From Vulcanimicrobiia bacterium (GTDB lineage: Bacteria; Vulcanimicrobiota; Vulcanimicrobiia; Vulcanimicrobiales; Vulcanimicrobiaceae), in assembly GCA_024281075.1 (NCBI GenBank), contig JAMXLK010000007.1, positions 1 through 33,974 of the forward strand: a stretch of 33,974 bases of DNA. Direction: 5' to 3'. Below, in pieces: positions 8,125 through 18,226 of the stretch. How positions within the stretch are numbered: position 1 is the stretch's first letter; each line of letters begins with the position of its first letter. A program made the translations under genes and the position numbers. The notes under the pieces are model-generated. The model saw only the letters and a program-made list of their open reading frames with translations. It was not told where the DNA came from and ran no database searches.

Positions 8125-10056
8125 ATGAACCGAACTTGCGAAGCCTGCGGCCGGCTACCCGCCACAACGTCCTTTGCCGGCAGATACCTCTGCTCGCGGT
8201 GCGCGCAGAAGCGTACAGCCGCAACCGCCTTGCCGCTGATTGGCGCCGCGCTCGCCGCCGCGGGCGTCATCGCGGGCAGCGCGATCCTAGCCGAAAAGAT
8301 GCAAGGCGAAGGGAAGGTCTCGCCGCTGGACGAGTTAGGCAAGCGATTCCGCGGCGGCACGCCGACGCTGTCGGCGTACTCACGCGATCTGACGGAGCTC
8401 GCGCGCGACGGCAAACTCGACCCCGTCATTGGGCGCGACAAAGAGATCGATCGCATCATCTCGATTCTGGCACGGCGCAGCAAGAATAACCCGTGTCTCG
8501 TCGGTGAGCCCGGCGTCGGTAAAACCGCGATCGTCGAAGGGCTCGCGCAACGCATGGTTTCCAGTGATGCGCCGCCCGCGCTGCGCGGCAAACGTCTTCT
8601 CGCGCTGTCACTCGGCCCGCTCGTTGCCGGCACGAAGTACCGCGGCGAGTTCGAAGGCCGGGTCAAGCGCATTCTCGACGAAGTCAAGCGTAGCGCCCGC
8701 GACGTGGTGCTCTTCATCGACGAGCTCCATACGCTCGTCGGCGCCGGCGCGGCGGAAGGGGCGCCGCTCGATCTGAGCGCGATGATCAAACCCGAGCTCG
8801 CGCGCGGCGATCTGCAATGCATCGGCGCCACGACCTTTGACGAGTATCGAAAGCACGTCGAATCCGACGCCGCCCTCGAGCGCCGCTTTCAACCCGTCAT
8901 GGTCGAAGAGCCGAGCATCGACGAAACGGTTGCCATTCTGAGCGGATTGCGCGAACGCTACGCGCGCCATCATCACGTCACGATCGATGAAGAGGCGATC
9001 GAGACCGCCGCGCAGCTATCGGCCCGATTCATCGCCGATCGTTTCCTACCCGATAAGGCACTCGATTTAGTGGATGAAGCGGCGGCTTCGGTTGCACTCG
9101 CCAACAAAGGTGCGGTCGACTCTCCGCCGGTGACGAGCGCCGACGTTGCCGCCGTGGTGACGCGTTGGACCGGGATTCCGCAATCGGCCCTCACCGAATC
9201 GCAAGCGGGACGGCTGCTCGATCTCGAGCGATTGCTCGGCAAACGCGTCATCGGGCAAGATCGCGCGATCTCCGCCGTCTCCGAGGCAATTCGCCGTGCG
9301 CGCACCGGCCTGCACGATCCGCGCAAGCCGCTGGGAACGTTTCTTTTTCGAGGGCCGAGCGGCGTCGGCAAGACCGAGTTGGCAAAATCGCTCGCCGAGG
9401 TTCTTTTCGGCAGCGAAGCCGCGCTGGTGCGCGTTGACCTCTCGGAGTTCACCGAACCGCATACCGTTTCGCGCCTGCTCGGCGCTCCGCCCGGATACGC
9501 GGGGCACGACCAGCCCGGACAGCTGACCGAACCGGTGCGGCGGCGGCCCTATTGCGTCGTGCTCTTCGATGAAGTCGAGAAAGCGCACCCGGACGTCGCT
9601 TCGATTCTGCTGCAAATCCTGGACGACGGACGAGTGACCGACTCGAAGGGACGCACGATCGACTTTCGGCACGCCCTGATCATCCTGACGACGAATTTGG
9701 CCGAGGACGAGCTGGGCATCGGATTGCGCTTAGAGCTGCTCGACCGAATCGACGACATCGTACCCTTCGCCGAGCTCGGGCTGGAGCAAATCGAAGCGAT
9801 CGTAACGATCCACGTCGACGCACTCGCAGAGCGGCTTGGCGCACGCAACGTTTCGCTGAATCTTTCCGACGATGCAAAAATCTATCTGGCGCGCGTTTCA
9901 ATGGGCGCGGGAAGCGGCGCGCGCTACGTCCAGCGCACGGTCTCGCATTACGTCTCGACGCCGTTGTCCGCAGCGCTGCTGCGCGGCGAGTTGCGCGAAG
10001 GCGGTGGAGCGGAGGTAACGCTCGAAGGCGACGCGCTCCAGGTTCGCGCGGCTTAA
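8125..10056 (+). CDS. ClpE/ClpC-like double AAA+ ATPase with N-terminal zinc finger and hydrophobic segment
   Basis: A 643-residue Hsp100 unfoldase. Residues 5-26 hold a Cys4 zinc finger (C5, C8, C23, C26). Residues 32-56 are a Gly/Ala-rich hydrophobic stretch. There is no Clp-N repeat domain. D1 has Walker A GEPGVGKT (127-134), pore loop [11 protein letters not shown], Walker [10 protein letters not shown] and arginine fingers ERRF (252-255). No coiled-coil M domain separates D1 from D2. D2 has Walker A GPSGVGKT (410-417), pore loop PPGYAGHD and Walker [15 protein letters not shown]. After TTN (522-524) the segment that normally carries the ClpP-docking (I/L)GF loop and FRPEFLNRID is cut to a short [15 protein letters not shown] ClpP-independent remodelling role is therefore likely. 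It ends 4 bases inside the convergent lipoprotein gene. A ribosome site (AGAGG) precedes the ATG. Confidence 0.9.
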   Translation: MNRTCEACGRLPATTSFAGRYLCSRCAQKRTAATALPLIGAALAAAGVIAGSAILAEKMQGEGKVSPLDELGKRFRGGTPTLSAYSRDLTELARDGKLDPVIGRDKEIDRIISILARRSKNNPCLVGEPGVGKTAIVEGLAQRMVSSDAPPALRGKRLLALSLGPLVAGTKYRGEFEGRVKRILDEVKRSARDVVLFIDELHTLVGAGAAEGAPLDLSAMIKPELARGDLQCIGATTFDEYRKHVESDAALERRFQPVMVEEPSIDETVAILSGLRERYARHHHVTIDEEAIETAAQLSARFIADRFLPDKALDLVDEAAASVALANKGAVDSPPVTSADVAAVVTRWTGIPQSALTESQAGRLLDLERLLGKRVIGQDRAISAVSEAIRRARTGLHDPRKPLGTFLFRGPSGVGKTELAKSLAEVLFGSEAALVRVDLSEFTEPHTVSRLLGAPPGYAGHDQPGQLTEPVRRRPYCVVLFDEVEKAHPDVASILLQILDDGRVTDSKGRTIDFRHALIILTTNLAEDELGIGLRLELLDRIDDIVPFAELGLEQIEAIVTIHVDALAERLGARNVSLNLSDDAKIYLARVSMGAGSGARYVQRTVSHYVSTPLSAALLRGELREGGGAEVTLEGDALQVRAA

Positions 10057-11897
10057 GGCAAGAGCGTCGGCGCGTTTCCCGTCGCGGGCGAGAGCGCCAG
10101 CGCGAGGGGCGCGTTGACCCCGCTCGAGATCGTCGTCCACGAACCTGGACCGTACGGTGCCGCGTATTGCGTCACCGTATTGTTGCCGTAATTCGCAACG
10201 TAAAGATTGCCGGCGGAGTCAATTGCGAGCGCCAGCGGCTGACTCTGCCCGCCGACGATCGTCGTCGGCGGATTGCTGTACGGCGCCGTGTATTCGGTGA
10301 CGGTATTGGCGCCTTGATTCGGCACGAAGAGATTCGAGGAGAGCATCGCAATCGCGCCCTGCTCGTTCACACCGTTGGTGATGGTTGCGACCGGCGCACT
10401 CGCGCTCGAAAAGGGCGGCACGTATTCGACGACGGAGTTCGGCGTCGAATTCAGATTGGCGACGAACAAATTTCCGTGATTGTCCAACGCCGCGGAGCTT
10501 GGGGTATTGAGACCCTTTGTAATCACTGCCGACGCGGTGCTATACGGCGGCGCGTATTCGCTCACCGTATTTGCAGACGCGTTGACGACGAAGAGATCGG
10601 CCGTCGCATCGAGCGCAAGGCTCACGGGGTCGTCGACATTCGAAGCGATCGTTGCGGCCGGGGGCCCGCCGTATGGCGGCGAGTAGACCGTCACCGTATT
10701 GCTGCCGTTGCCGTTGGCGACGAAGAGATCGCCGCGCGCGTCCACCGCAAGCGACTGAGGGTGGTTGACCCCGCTCGTGATCGAGACCGGCGATTGATTG
10801 TACGGCGGCACGTACTCCGTCACGCTTCCCGCTTGATTGGCAACGAACAGGTCGCCGGAGACGTCGAACGCGAGCGCTTGCGGGCTCACCACACCGCTTT
10901 GGATGGTCACGAGCGGGTTGGGCTGTCCCGCGACGTAAAGCGTCACCGTATTCGCGCCCGAGTTGGCGACCGCCAAGATTTGCCGTACGTCGACGCGCGT
11001 GGTTCCGCTGCAGACGGCAGCCGGCTGCGCGCACGGATTCCCCGGCCCCATGTAGTTGACCGTCGCATGCAGCAACGCCGAGCTTGCGTTCGCTCCGGTG
11101 CCCGTCGTCACGTAGAAAAGATTCGGCGCCGCCGCCGCCGCTTGCGCGACATTGAGCTGAAGCGATCCGCCGGCTTGATTCAGAGTAAACGTCGCCCCGT
11201 TGCCGCCGACCATCACGTTTTGATTCGCGTCGAGGAGCTCGACCAGCATTGCGTGTTTTCCCGCTCCGTACAGATCGATTCCGCCTTGTCCGTTCTGGGC
11301 GCTCGCGCTCGACGCGGGCACGACCACTGCTTGTGCGGGAACGCCGCCTAACGTCAAATTGAGCACGTTGCTCGATGCCGCGACCACGGTGAAAGCAATC
11401 GCCGCATTGCCGATCGTTCCCGAATAGGTTCCTGCGGGAAGCGAGAGCGCGAGTTGACACGTCGATCCGCCCGCCGCCTGCGCGCAGCCGCTCGAGTTCG
11501 GTCCGACCGGAACGGTCTGATTGATCGCGGTCGGTCCGTTCACATTGATCGCCAAGAGTTGGGAGCCGGGCGCAGCCGGGCCGGCAGCGACCGGCGCCGG
11601 CGTCGAGACCGGCGGAGTGGCAAGACCTTGCTGTACGGGCGACGTTCCCGCACCCGGCGGCACCGATCCGTTCGGCGAGGATGGGTTAAACGGCGATCGC
11701 GGATTCGGCGTGCTGATCGTGCTTCCGGCGGGCACGTAGATCTTTACGACGGTATTTCCGACGCCCATGATTCCGCTGACGGTACCGCTGCCCGTTGGAA
11801 GCAGCACGTTGCCCTGGCCGCCCCCGCCCGCGCATCCCGCGAGTATGGCTGCTCCCAACGCCACCGCCCAACGCCGCCCCGAGTTTTTCGCAAACAT
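10053..11897 (-). CDS. Lipoprotein with C-terminal seven-repeat NHL-like beta-propeller
   Basis: A 614-residue lipoprotein. The lipobox LAGC places the acylated cysteine at residue 22, followed by a Gly-rich start. Residues about 65-115 are Pro/Ser/Gly-rich. A middle region (about 115-305) contains Ig-like beta segments, with GTYSGTIGNAAIAFTVVA followed by a second domain. From about 308 there are seven repeats of roughly 43 residues, each with an NTVTxYxPPY-like element, a GVxxPxxLAxD element and GxLFVAN. This is the pattern of NHL/SMP-30 propellers. Repeats 2-7 carry PPY, PPF or APY, and the first reads NTVTLYVAGQ. Enzymatic function is not evident; extracytoplasmic binding is likely. The start lies two bases after the TlpA-like stop with no ribosome site of its own, so it probably relies on coupling. 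Confidence 0.85.
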   Translation of the reverse strand: MFAKNSGRRWAVALGAAILAGCAGGGGQGNVLLPTGSGTVSGIMGVGNTVVKIYVPAGSTISTPNPRSPFNPSSPNGSVPPGAGTSPVQQGLATPPVSTPAPVAAGPAAPGSQLLAINVNGPTAINQTVPVGPNSSGCAQAAGGSTCQLALSLPAGTYSGTIGNAAIAFTVVAASSNVLNLTLGGVPAQAVVVPASSASAQNGQGGIDLYGAGKHAMLVELLDANQNVMVGGNGATFTLNQAGGSLQLNVAQAAAAAPNLFYVTTGTGANASSALLHATVNYMGPGNPCAQPAAVCSGTTRVDVRQILAVANSGANTVTLYVAGQPNPLVTIQSGVVSPQALAFDVSGDLFVANQAGSVTEYVPPYNQSPVSITSGVNHPQSLAVDARGDLFVANGNGSNTVTVYSPPYGGPPAATIASNVDDPVSLALDATADLFVVNASANTVSEYAPPYSTASAVITKGLNTPSSAALDNHGNLFVANLNSTPNSVVEYVPPFSSASAPVATITNGVNEQGAIAMLSSNLFVPNQGANTVTEYTAPYSNPPTTIVGGQSQPLALAIDSAGNLYVANYGNNTVTQYAAPYGPGSWTTISSGVNAPLALALSPATGNAPTLLP

Positions 11898-11899
11898 CG

Positions 11900-12409
11900 T
11901 TATCGCACGATGCGCTCGACGTTCTCGCGCATCGCTGCCGGTGAAAGCTCACCGACGACGATCTTGCGCACGATCCCGTTACGGTCGATAAAAACGTGAA
12001 CCGGAAGGCCGTTGATTTCGTATTGCGCCCGAAGCGCGCCGGTGTCGACGACGACCGGATAGCTCAAGCGATGCTCCGTTTTAAAAAGCGCCGCTTTGCG
12101 GGCGTTTTCCAAAACGTCGACGCCGACGACCCGCAACCCGGCGGAAGAAAAGTTACGCGAGAGCGCGTCGATCGCGGGCGCTTCCTGCGCACACGGCGGG
12201 CACCACGTCGCAAAGAAGTTGAGGTAGACGGGTTTGCCGCGCAGCGCCGAGAGTGACAGCGTCGGACCGGGAATGCTGGGCTGCGTCCAGGCGGGCGCCG
12301 GGTGCCCTACCTGGGCGAGCGTCGTCCCCGCGGAGTCCGAGCCGTCGCCATGGGCGCAAGCGCCGAGCGAGCATGCGAGAGCGACGGCGAGGGCCGCGGC
12401 CCTATCCAT
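11900..12409 (-). CDS. TlpA/ResA-type thioredoxin lipoprotein
   Basis: A 169-residue membrane-tethered thiol-disulfide oxidoreductase facing the periplasm. The lipobox LGAC puts the lipidated cysteine at residue 18. The thioredoxin-like domain follows, with YLNFFATWCPPCAQEAP (active-site C70 and C73). GLPVHVFIDRNGIV carries the cis-proline loop, and the Asp/Glu-rich strand VVGVDV matches the AhpC/TSA-Redoxin fold. Family members (ResA, TlpA, CcmG) reduce apocytochrome c or copper-centre cysteines; which applies here is unknown. The ATG overlaps the ribF stop by eight bases, placing it at the tail of the translation operon, an unusual location for this family. Confidence 0.92.
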   Translation of the reverse strand: MDRAAALAVALACSLGACAHGDGSDSAGTTLAQVGHPAPAWTQPSIPGPTLSLSALRGKPVYLNFFATWCPPCAQEAPAIDALSRNFSSAGLRVVGVDVLENARKAALFKTEHRLSYPVVVDTGALRAQYEINGLPVHVFIDRNGIVRKIVVGELSPAAMRENVERIVR

Positions 12410-13316
12410 AGCTCGGATAGCCGATCGCTTGCAGGTCGCGCTGCATCTGCTTGACGAGTTCGCTCACTTCGGGGAAAAGCCGCTGTTCGCGCAGGTACCG
12501 CAAGTCGCGCACGGCCAGTTCCCGCCCGTAGATCGTCTGCTCGAAATCGCGCAGCCATGCCTCAACGGTTCGGGTACCCCCGCCGAACTGCGGGTTGCTT
12601 CCGATCGAGACGAGCGCGGCGTAGTCCCGCCCGTCGTAGCGCGCCGTCGCGGCATACACGCCGTCCTTCGGCAGCAGCTTTTCCGGCACACGAAGGTTAG
12701 CGGTCGGAAACCCGAGCGCGTGACCGCGCCCGGCACCGAGCTCTACCGGCCCGCGCAATTCGTAGCCGGTACCGCCGAGAAGCTCGTCCGCCGCGACCAG
12801 CTCGCCGCCGCGCACGAGCGCGCGAATGCGCGTGCTCGAGATGCGTTCGCCGCCGTCGCAGACCGGCGGTACGGCTATGGCGGACGCGCCTTGCGCTTCG
12901 AGAAATTCGGTCATGACGGCGACGTCGCCCGCGCGCTTATGACCGAACCGAAACGTCGAGCCGACGACGACGGCCGCAACGTGCAGACGCTCGCGCAGCA
13001 GCGTCAAAAACGCGTGCGGCGAGAGCGTCGCAATGCGCTCGTCGAACTGCACGAAAAAACACTCTTCGAAACCGGCGCGACCGAAGAGCTCCAGCCGTTC
13101 CTGCGGCGTGCATAAGAGATCCGGCTCCGATCCAGGACGCAAATGCGTTGCCGGATGATTCGCAAACGTCAAGAGTCCGGAGCGCCAACCGGGCCGGCGA
13201 AGACGCTGCGTGCGGCGCGCGATCTCGCGATGCCCTCGGTGGAAACCGTCAAAAAAACCGATCGCGAGCACGAGGGGACGCGTGCTTTGACGCGTCAGCT
13301 CGTGGCTGACGTTCAC
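12402..13316 (-). CDS. ribF: Bifunctional riboflavin kinase / FAD synthetase
   Basis: A 304-residue enzyme that makes FMN from riboflavin and then FAD. The N-terminal adenylyltransferase has GFFDGFHRGH (19-28), TFANHP, a VVGSTFRFGHKRAGD segment and ISSTRIR. The C-terminal riboflavin kinase has GRGHALGFPTANL, DGVYAA and the NPQFGGGTRTVEAW segment (usually NPTF..). The start is a GTG whose bases overlap the truB stop (GTGA), so it is translationally coupled to truB, the usual neighbour in the infB-rbfA-truB-ribF order. Cytoplasmic. Confidence 0.96.
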   Translation of the reverse strand: MNVSHELTRQSTRPLVLAIGFFDGFHRGHREIARRTQRLRRPGWRSGLLTFANHPATHLRPGSEPDLLCTPQERLELFGRAGFEECFFVQFDERIATLSPHAFLTLLRERLHVAAVVVGSTFRFGHKRAGDVAVMTEFLEAQGASAIAVPPVCDGGERISSTRIRALVRGGELVAADELLGGTGYELRGPVELGAGRGHALGFPTANLRVPEKLLPKDGVYAATARYDGRDYAALVSIGSNPQFGGGTRTVEAWLRDFEQTIYGRELAVRDLRYLREQRLFPEVSELVKQMQRDLQAIGYPSYG

Positions 13317-14209
13317 ACGAAAACCTTGCGCGGCGCGAGCAACGCTCCCAACGCTTCGCCGACGCCGACGAGCGTGCGCGATTCATCGCGCACGAAGACG
13401 TGGCGTCCGGTTGCGCCTTCGGGAAGCGGCACCACGCGGCCGGCGCGAAAGTCCGCCGATCCGCGCAGATCCAACACGATGGTTGGAAACGGAATGATGT
13501 GTTCCGGCGCGATGAGAGCCTCCGAAGGTTCGCGAGCGATCTCATCGAGCGTGCGCGCTTCGTAGAGAACGAACGGTCCGGACGCTTCACGCACGAGGGC
13601 TCCCATGTGTGCCGGCACTCCGATTGCCGCCCCGAGGTCGTGGCAGAGCGTGCGGACGTACGTCCCTTCGCTGCAGGCAATGCGCAGGCGCGCGAGAGCG
13701 TGGCCCGAGTTCGTCGAAGCGGGCAGCTCTACGCCCAGAAGCGTCGCGCCGTAGATCGTAACGGTCCGCGCTCTACGCTCGACACTCTTGCCCTCGCGCG
13801 CGAGCTCGTACAATCGCTTGCCCTGATGGTGCGCTGCCGAGAACATCGGCGGCGTCTGAGCGATTCGGCCGAGAAACGCCGGTAAGGCTTTTTCCAAACG
13901 CGCGGACCAGTCGTGTGGAACCGGCCGTTCCTCAACCGTTTCGCCGTGTGCATCCTGCGTGGTAGTCGAGCGGCCTAGGACCAGCGTGCACGCGTAACTC
14001 TTTCGTTGATCGGCGAGCAGCGGAATGAGCCGCGTCGCTTTCCCAACTGCGACGGGAAGAACGCCGGCGGCTTGCGGATCGAGCGTGCCGAGATGACCGG
14101 CGCTCAGGCGGCGATCGCCGGCGTAGAACCCGTAGATGCGGCGCAGGCGCGAAACCGCTTGCGCGGAGCTCGGTCCGGCCGCTTTAAAGAGATTGACGAA
14201 CCCTATCAT
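13313..14209 (-). CDS. truB: tRNA pseudouridine-55 synthase
   Basis: A 298-residue enzyme that isomerises U55 of the tRNA T-loop. The catalytic aspartate is Asp44 in GHLGTLDPQAAGVLPV. Other signatures are KATRLI, KSYACTLVLG, TPPMFSAAHHQGKRLYELAR and EGTYVRTLCHDLG. In the fourth motif the common PPxxSAxKxxG lysine is histidine (SAAHHQG). The C-terminal part resembles a small PUA-like domain (RAGRVVPLP, HVFVRDE, LVGVGEA). The gene starts 11 bases after nrnA and overlaps ribF by GTGA. Confidence 0.96.
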   Translation of the reverse strand: MIGFVNLFKAAGPSSAQAVSRLRRIYGFYAGDRRLSAGHLGTLDPQAAGVLPVAVGKATRLIPLLADQRKSYACTLVLGRSTTTQDAHGETVEERPVPHDWSARLEKALPAFLGRIAQTPPMFSAAHHQGKRLYELAREGKSVERRARTVTIYGATLLGVELPASTNSGHALARLRIACSEGTYVRTLCHDLGAAIGVPAHMGALVREASGPFVLYEARTLDEIAREPSEALIAPEHIIPFPTIVLDLRGSADFRAGRVVPLPEGATGRHVFVRDESRTLVGVGEALGALLAPRKVFV

Positions 14210-14220
14210 CTGACACTGAA

Positions 14221-15201
14221 CTATAAACCTTCGGCGACGAGCGCCGCTTCGACGGCCGGAAATGCGTCCTGCAACGTGCCGTGATACGTCAATCCGGAGG
14301 CGCGAAAGTGCCCGCCGCCGCCCAACCGCTGCGCCGCAGCCTGCACGTTGAGACGGCCGCCCGATCGAAGGCTGACGCGGATTTCGCCGTCGATCGCCTT
14401 GAAAAGCGCCGCAACGTCGACGCCCTCTTGTCCGAGCAGCGTATTGACGACGTCCTCCGTATCCTCACCGTCCGCGCCGGTTGCCTCGAGCATCGCGTCG
14501 TCCACGTACGAATAGCAATACCGGCCGGCGTGCTCGAACTTCATCGCGTCGATGATGCAGCCGAGCAGCTTTGTTGCAGCGACGCGTTTGCGCAGAAAAA
14601 TTTGGTCGGTGATTTCTTCCTTGTCGGCACCTTGGCGCATTAACTCGGCGGCGAGATCGAGTGCCTCCGGAGTGGTATTCGAATGCATGAATCCGCCCGT
14701 GTCGGTCATGATCGTCGCGAGAATGCACGTCGCGATGGGCGCGTCGATGGGCACGCCGAGCTCCCGCAACAGGTGCATCACGACCGTTCCGGTCGAACAC
14801 TCGTGCTCGAGCACGAAATTCAGTTTGCCGAAGAGCGAATTACCGAGATGGTGGTCGATGTCGAGCATGTTCTCGCGGGCGACGGCCGGTAAGTGTTCCC
14901 CGGCGCGCCGCCAGTCGCTCATGTCGCAAAAGACGTAGAGCGTGTCGGGCGGAAGGTCGCCGGGAATTGCGCGGCTGACGAGCTCGGACTCCGGCAGAAA
15001 ACGCAGATTGCGCGGCACGGCATCTTGTTGAAAATATGCGACGCGTTTGCCGAGGCGCTTGAGCGCTAATCCCAGCGCGAATCCGGCGCCTAGCGTATCA
15101 CCGTCGGGCTTGACGTGGCTGACCATGACGAAAGCGCTGCGACGGCGCAGCTCGGCAACGACTTGCGCCGCCGATGCGATGCGTGGGCTGCTTTCGATCA
15201 C
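14221..15201 (-). CDS. nrnA: DHH/DHHA1 phosphoesterase, NrnA-type oligoribonuclease / pAp phosphatase
   Basis: A 326-residue member of the DHH family that degrades nanoRNA and can dephosphorylate 3'-phosphoadenosine 5'-phosphate. Metal-binding motifs are SHVKPDGDTLGA (D33, D35), the aspartate of FCDMSD (D93), DIDHHLGN (D116, H117, H118) and TDTGGFMHSNT. The C-terminal DHHA1 domain has VSLRSGGRLNV and RLGGGGHFRASG. The GTG start overlaps the rbfA stop (GTGA). In this operon position the family is near universal in several phyla, and it fits RNA turnover coupled to ribosome assembly. Confidence 0.95.
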   Translation of the reverse strand: MIESSPRIASAAQVVAELRRRSAFVMVSHVKPDGDTLGAGFALGLALKRLGKRVAYFQQDAVPRNLRFLPESELVSRAIPGDLPPDTLYVFCDMSDWRRAGEHLPAVARENMLDIDHHLGNSLFGKLNFVLEHECSTGTVVMHLLRELGVPIDAPIATCILATIMTDTGGFMHSNTTPEALDLAAELMRQGADKEEITDQIFLRKRVAATKLLGCIIDAMKFEHAGRYCYSYVDDAMLEATGADGEDTEDVVNTLLGQEGVDVAALFKAIDGEIRVSLRSGGRLNVQAAAQRLGGGGHFRASGLTYHGTLQDAFPAVEAALVAEGL

Positions 15202-15563
15202 TCGGCGTTCTCGCGCGGAGAACGTGCAGCGGCTTCCCGCAGAGTTTTCGCAAGCGCAATCGCGCGCTCGGCGGAGCGGTCTTCGACAAAGATCAGTTCG
15301 GGCGTATGGCGCAGATCGATCTTGCGCCCGAGCTCGCCCCGAAGGAATCGCCCTGCATGCTTGAGCGCGTCGAGCGATTGACGAGCCTGGTGACGGTCGC
15401 CGATCACCGAAATGAAGACTTTGCAGTAACGCAGGTCATCGCTGACCTCCGCGCGCGTCACCGTCACGAATGCCAAGCGCGGATCTTGCAGCTCCTGCGA
15501 AACGAGCGTGGCGAGTACGCGCTGAATCTCGTGATCGATCTTCGCTATTCGCTGTGCCTTCAT
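15198..15563 (-). CDS. rbfA: Ribosome-binding factor A
   Basis: A 121-residue 30S maturation factor with a KH-like fold. Signatures are RIAKIDHEIQRVLATLV at the N-terminus, DPRLAFVTVTRAEVSDDLRY, KVFISV and the ALKHAGRFLRGELGR helix, followed by RHTPELIFVED. The frame is open upstream inside infB, but the ATG at 15563 gives the normal RbfA start and overlaps the infB stop as ATGA. The long Ala/Arg-rich C-terminal helix is ordinary. It is coupled to nrnA through GTGA. Confidence 0.95.
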   Translation of the reverse strand: MKAQRIAKIDHEIQRVLATLVSQELQDPRLAFVTVTRAEVSDDLRYCKVFISVIGDRHQARQSLDALKHAGRFLRGELGRKIDLRHTPELIFVEDRSAERAIALAKTLREAAARSPRENAE

Positions 15564-18226
15564 GCCCGCACCAGTTCCGGAGCGACCTGTTCGCGCACGT
15601 ACGCTTCGATGACGTCGCCCTCTTTGAGGTCTTGGAACTTCGCAACTTGGATGCCGCATTCGAAGCCTTCGGCCACTTCGCGAACGTCGTCTTTGAAGCG
15701 GCGCAGGCTCTCGATCTCACCGTCGAAAACGACCGCCGCATCCCGAACGACGCGCACCTTTGCATTGCGCGCGATCTTTCCGCTCGTAACGTAGCATCCG
15801 ACGATTGTTCCGACACGGCTCACCTTGAAGACCTGGCGCACTTCCGCGCGTCCGAGCACGACCTCGCGCTCGACCGGCGAGAGCATGCCGCGCATCGCTT
15901 TCTTGAGATCGTCTTCGATCTCGTAGATCACTTGATAGAAGCGCAGATCCACGCCCTCGTTTTCGGCTAAGCGGCGCGCCGTTTCGTCGGGACGAATGTT
16001 GAACCCGATCAAAACGCCGTTGGAGGCGCTTGCGAGATTGACGTCGTTGGGCGAGATCGCTCCGACGCCGCCATGAATGACTCGTATCTCGACGTCGTCG
16101 GTCGAAAGCGACTCCATTCGCGCGCGCAGCGCTTCGAGCGAACCTTGGCCGTCGGCCTTGATGATGAGATTGAGCACCTTCCTGCCCTCGGCAGGCATCG
16201 ACATGAAGGTCTCCAGCGAGACGCGCTGGTTTCCGGTCGCCGAGATCCGGACGTCGCGGCGCCGGGTTGCGCGTTTCTCGGCGGTCTCTCGCGCGACGCG
16301 CTCGTCGCTGACGACCATCAGCATGTCGCCCGCAGCCGGTACGTCAGAAAGGCCCATGACCTCGACTGGAATCGAGGGTCCGGCCTTCTTCACTTGTTTG
16401 CCGCGGTCGTCGATAAGCGCGCGCACCTTACCGAACGTGCCGCCGGCGACGACGATATCGCCGACCCGCAGCGTTCCGTTTTGAACTAAAACAGTCGCAA
16501 CCGCGCCGCGTCCGCGGTGCAGCGCGGATTCGATCACGACGCCGGTCGCGCGCCGGTTTTTGTTGGCGCGCAGCTCGCGAATGTCGGCTTCGAGCAGCAT
16601 CGTATCGAGCAGATGATCGATGCCGTCGCCCGTCTTGGCGGAAACCGGCACCATTTCGATCGTGCCGCCCCAGTCCACCGGCTGCAGCCCCTGCTCGACG
16701 AGCTGCTGCTTGACGCGATCCGGTTGCGCGTCCGCTTTATCCATCTTATTGATCGCGACGACGATCGGTACGTTCGCCGCCTTGACGTGCGCAATCGCTT
16801 CTTTGGTTTGCGGCATCACGCCGTCGTCGGCAGCGACGACCAAAATCGCCACGTCCGTGACCTTGGCGCCGCGCGCGCGCATCGCGGTGAACGCCTCGTG
16901 ACCGGGCGTATCGACGAACGTTATCTTACGATCGTTGCGCTCGACGGTGTACGCGCCGATTTTCTGCGTAATTCCACCCGCTTCGCCGGCGGCAACGTTC
17001 GCTTGACGAATCTTGTCGAGCAGCGACGTCTTGCCGTGGTCGACGTGACCGAGAACCGTGACGACCGGCGGACGAGCCGTAAGCATTTCCGGCTTGTCCT
17101 CTTCCTGCTCGACCGTTACTTCTTCGCCGGCCTCTTTGACGACGGCGTTGAATCCGAAGCGTTTCGCGGTCTGAATCGCGACGTCGCTCGGAATGTTTTG
17201 ATTGATCGTCGCCATCGTGCCGATCTTGATCAGCTCGGTAATGACGTCGCGAACAGGAACGATCATTGAGGTTGCCAGCTCTTGAACCGTCAGCAGATCG
17301 GGAATCTCGATCGTCTCGAGCGCGCGTGCGGGCGCCGGCGCAGTGGTTTCGCCCTTCTTCTTACGCTGGCGCTCTTTTTCGAGCAGCAGCTCTTTTTCGC
17401 GGTCTTTCTTTGCCGCGGCTTTGTCCTCGTGCGTGCGAACGCGGTCGCCGGGCCGGCCGCCGGCAGAGGGCGCAGGCCCTTCGGTCGCGCCGGTTCCCGG
17501 GCGCACGGGCCCGGGACGTAGACCGGGTCCCATCGGGCGGAATGGGCCGTTACCGGCGGGCCTCCGCGTGGGCGTAATCACTCCAGGCGCCGAGGCGCGC
17601 GGCGGCGCACCCTTGCCGCCTTGTCCCGGCATCGCTTCGCCCGGCCGCGGCGCAACGCCGGGCCGGCCCGGAAGACCGCTGCGGGGACCGGGCGACGCCG
17701 ACGCGGCGGTCGTCGGCGGCGGCGGACGGCGCACGATGGAAGGCTGACCGGCGGGGACCGGCCGCAGCTGGGGAATCGACTCGGCAGCCGGACGTGCGGC
17801 AGGCGCGCGGCGCGCCGGCGGTTCGGCCGGCGGACGTTGGACGGCCGGCCCGTCGACCGCAGGCCGTTCGGCGGTAGGCGCAGGCTGCGGCGGCGCCGCG
17901 GCCGCGCGTGGAGTAGCGCCCGTCACGGGCCGCAAACGAGTGATCGGGGGCGGCGCGGCGACCGGCTTGGGCGGAGCTTTTGGCGCCGTGCGCGGCGCTG
18001 CAGCGGGAGCGCTCGGCGGCGCAGGCTTCGGTTTTGGGGACGCTTCGGCGGCCTTCAAAAGCACGCTTCGGACCAGATCGGCGATCTGATCGGGGACGAC
18101 GCTCAGTTGGTTCTTTGCCTCGAAGACGCCGCCCAAGCGTTCGTTAAAGAGCGTCGTCAGTTCTTTCGAGGTGAGCCCGACTTCTTTTGCGAGCTCAAAA
18201 ATACGTACTTTTCCGGCCAAGTTCAC
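15560..18226 (-). CDS. infB: Translation initiation factor IF-2
   Basis: An 888-residue GTPase that brings fMet-tRNA to the 30S subunit. A short IF2N motif ([17 protein letters not shown]) begins the protein. A Pro/Ala/Arg/Gly-rich disordered region runs over about residues 60-275, then a charged Lys/Glu helix (about 270-295), a second IF2N domain and the G domain. G1 is GHVDHGKTS (about 394), G3 is DTPGHEAF, G4 is NKMD and G5 is SAK. Domains II, III and IV end [14 protein letters not shown]. The start is a GTG with a weak ribosome site. A 127-base untranslated stretch separates it from ylxR, the largest gap inside the operon downstream of rimP. The low-complexity linker is similar in style to that of other high-GC bacteria. 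Confidence 0.97.
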   Translation of the reverse strand: MNLAGKVRIFELAKEVGLTSKELTTLFNERLGGVFEAKNQLSVVPDQIADLVRSVLLKAAEASPKPKPAPPSAPAAAPRTAPKAPPKPVAAPPPITRLRPVTGATPRAAAAPPQPAPTAERPAVDGPAVQRPPAEPPARRAPAARPAAESIPQLRPVPAGQPSIVRRPPPPTTAASASPGPRSGLPGRPGVAPRPGEAMPGQGGKGAPPRASAPGVITPTRRPAGNGPFRPMGPGLRPGPVRPGTGATEGPAPSAGGRPGDRVRTHEDKAAAKKDREKELLLEKERQRKKKGETTAPAPARALETIEIPDLLTVQELATSMIVPVRDVITELIKIGTMATINQNIPSDVAIQTAKRFGFNAVVKEAGEEVTVEQEEDKPEMLTARPPVVTVLGHVDHGKTSLLDKIRQANVAAGEAGGITQKIGAYTVERNDRKITFVDTPGHEAFTAMRARGAKVTDVAILVVAADDGVMPQTKEAIAHVKAANVPIVVAINKMDKADAQPDRVKQQLVEQGLQPVDWGGTIEMVPVSAKTGDGIDHLLDTMLLEADIRELRANKNRRATGVVIESALHRGRGAVATVLVQNGTLRVGDIVVAGGTFGKVRALIDDRGKQVKKAGPSIPVEVMGLSDVPAAGDMLMVVSDERVARETAEKRATRRRDVRISATGNQRVSLETFMSMPAEGRKVLNLIIKADGQGSLEALRARMESLSTDDVEIRVIHGGVGAISPNDVNLASASNGVLIGFNIRPDETARRLAENEGVDLRFYQVIYEIEDDLKKAMRGMLSPVEREVVLGRAEVRQVFKVSRVGTIVGCYVTSGKIARNAKVRVVRDAAVVFDGEIESLRRFKDDVREVAEGFECGIQVAKFQDLKEGDVIEAYVREQVAPELVRA

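Noticed and set aside
10167-11351. 394-codon plus-strand frame inside the propeller lipoprotein
   Set aside because: Its repeats simply mirror the repeated minus-strand gene; no ribosome site or known fold.
17430-18060. Tandem repeat array in the infB 5' region
   Set aside because: It is the Pro/Ala/Arg/Gly-rich disordered linker of IF-2, common in high-GC bacteria, with no regular repeat unit.
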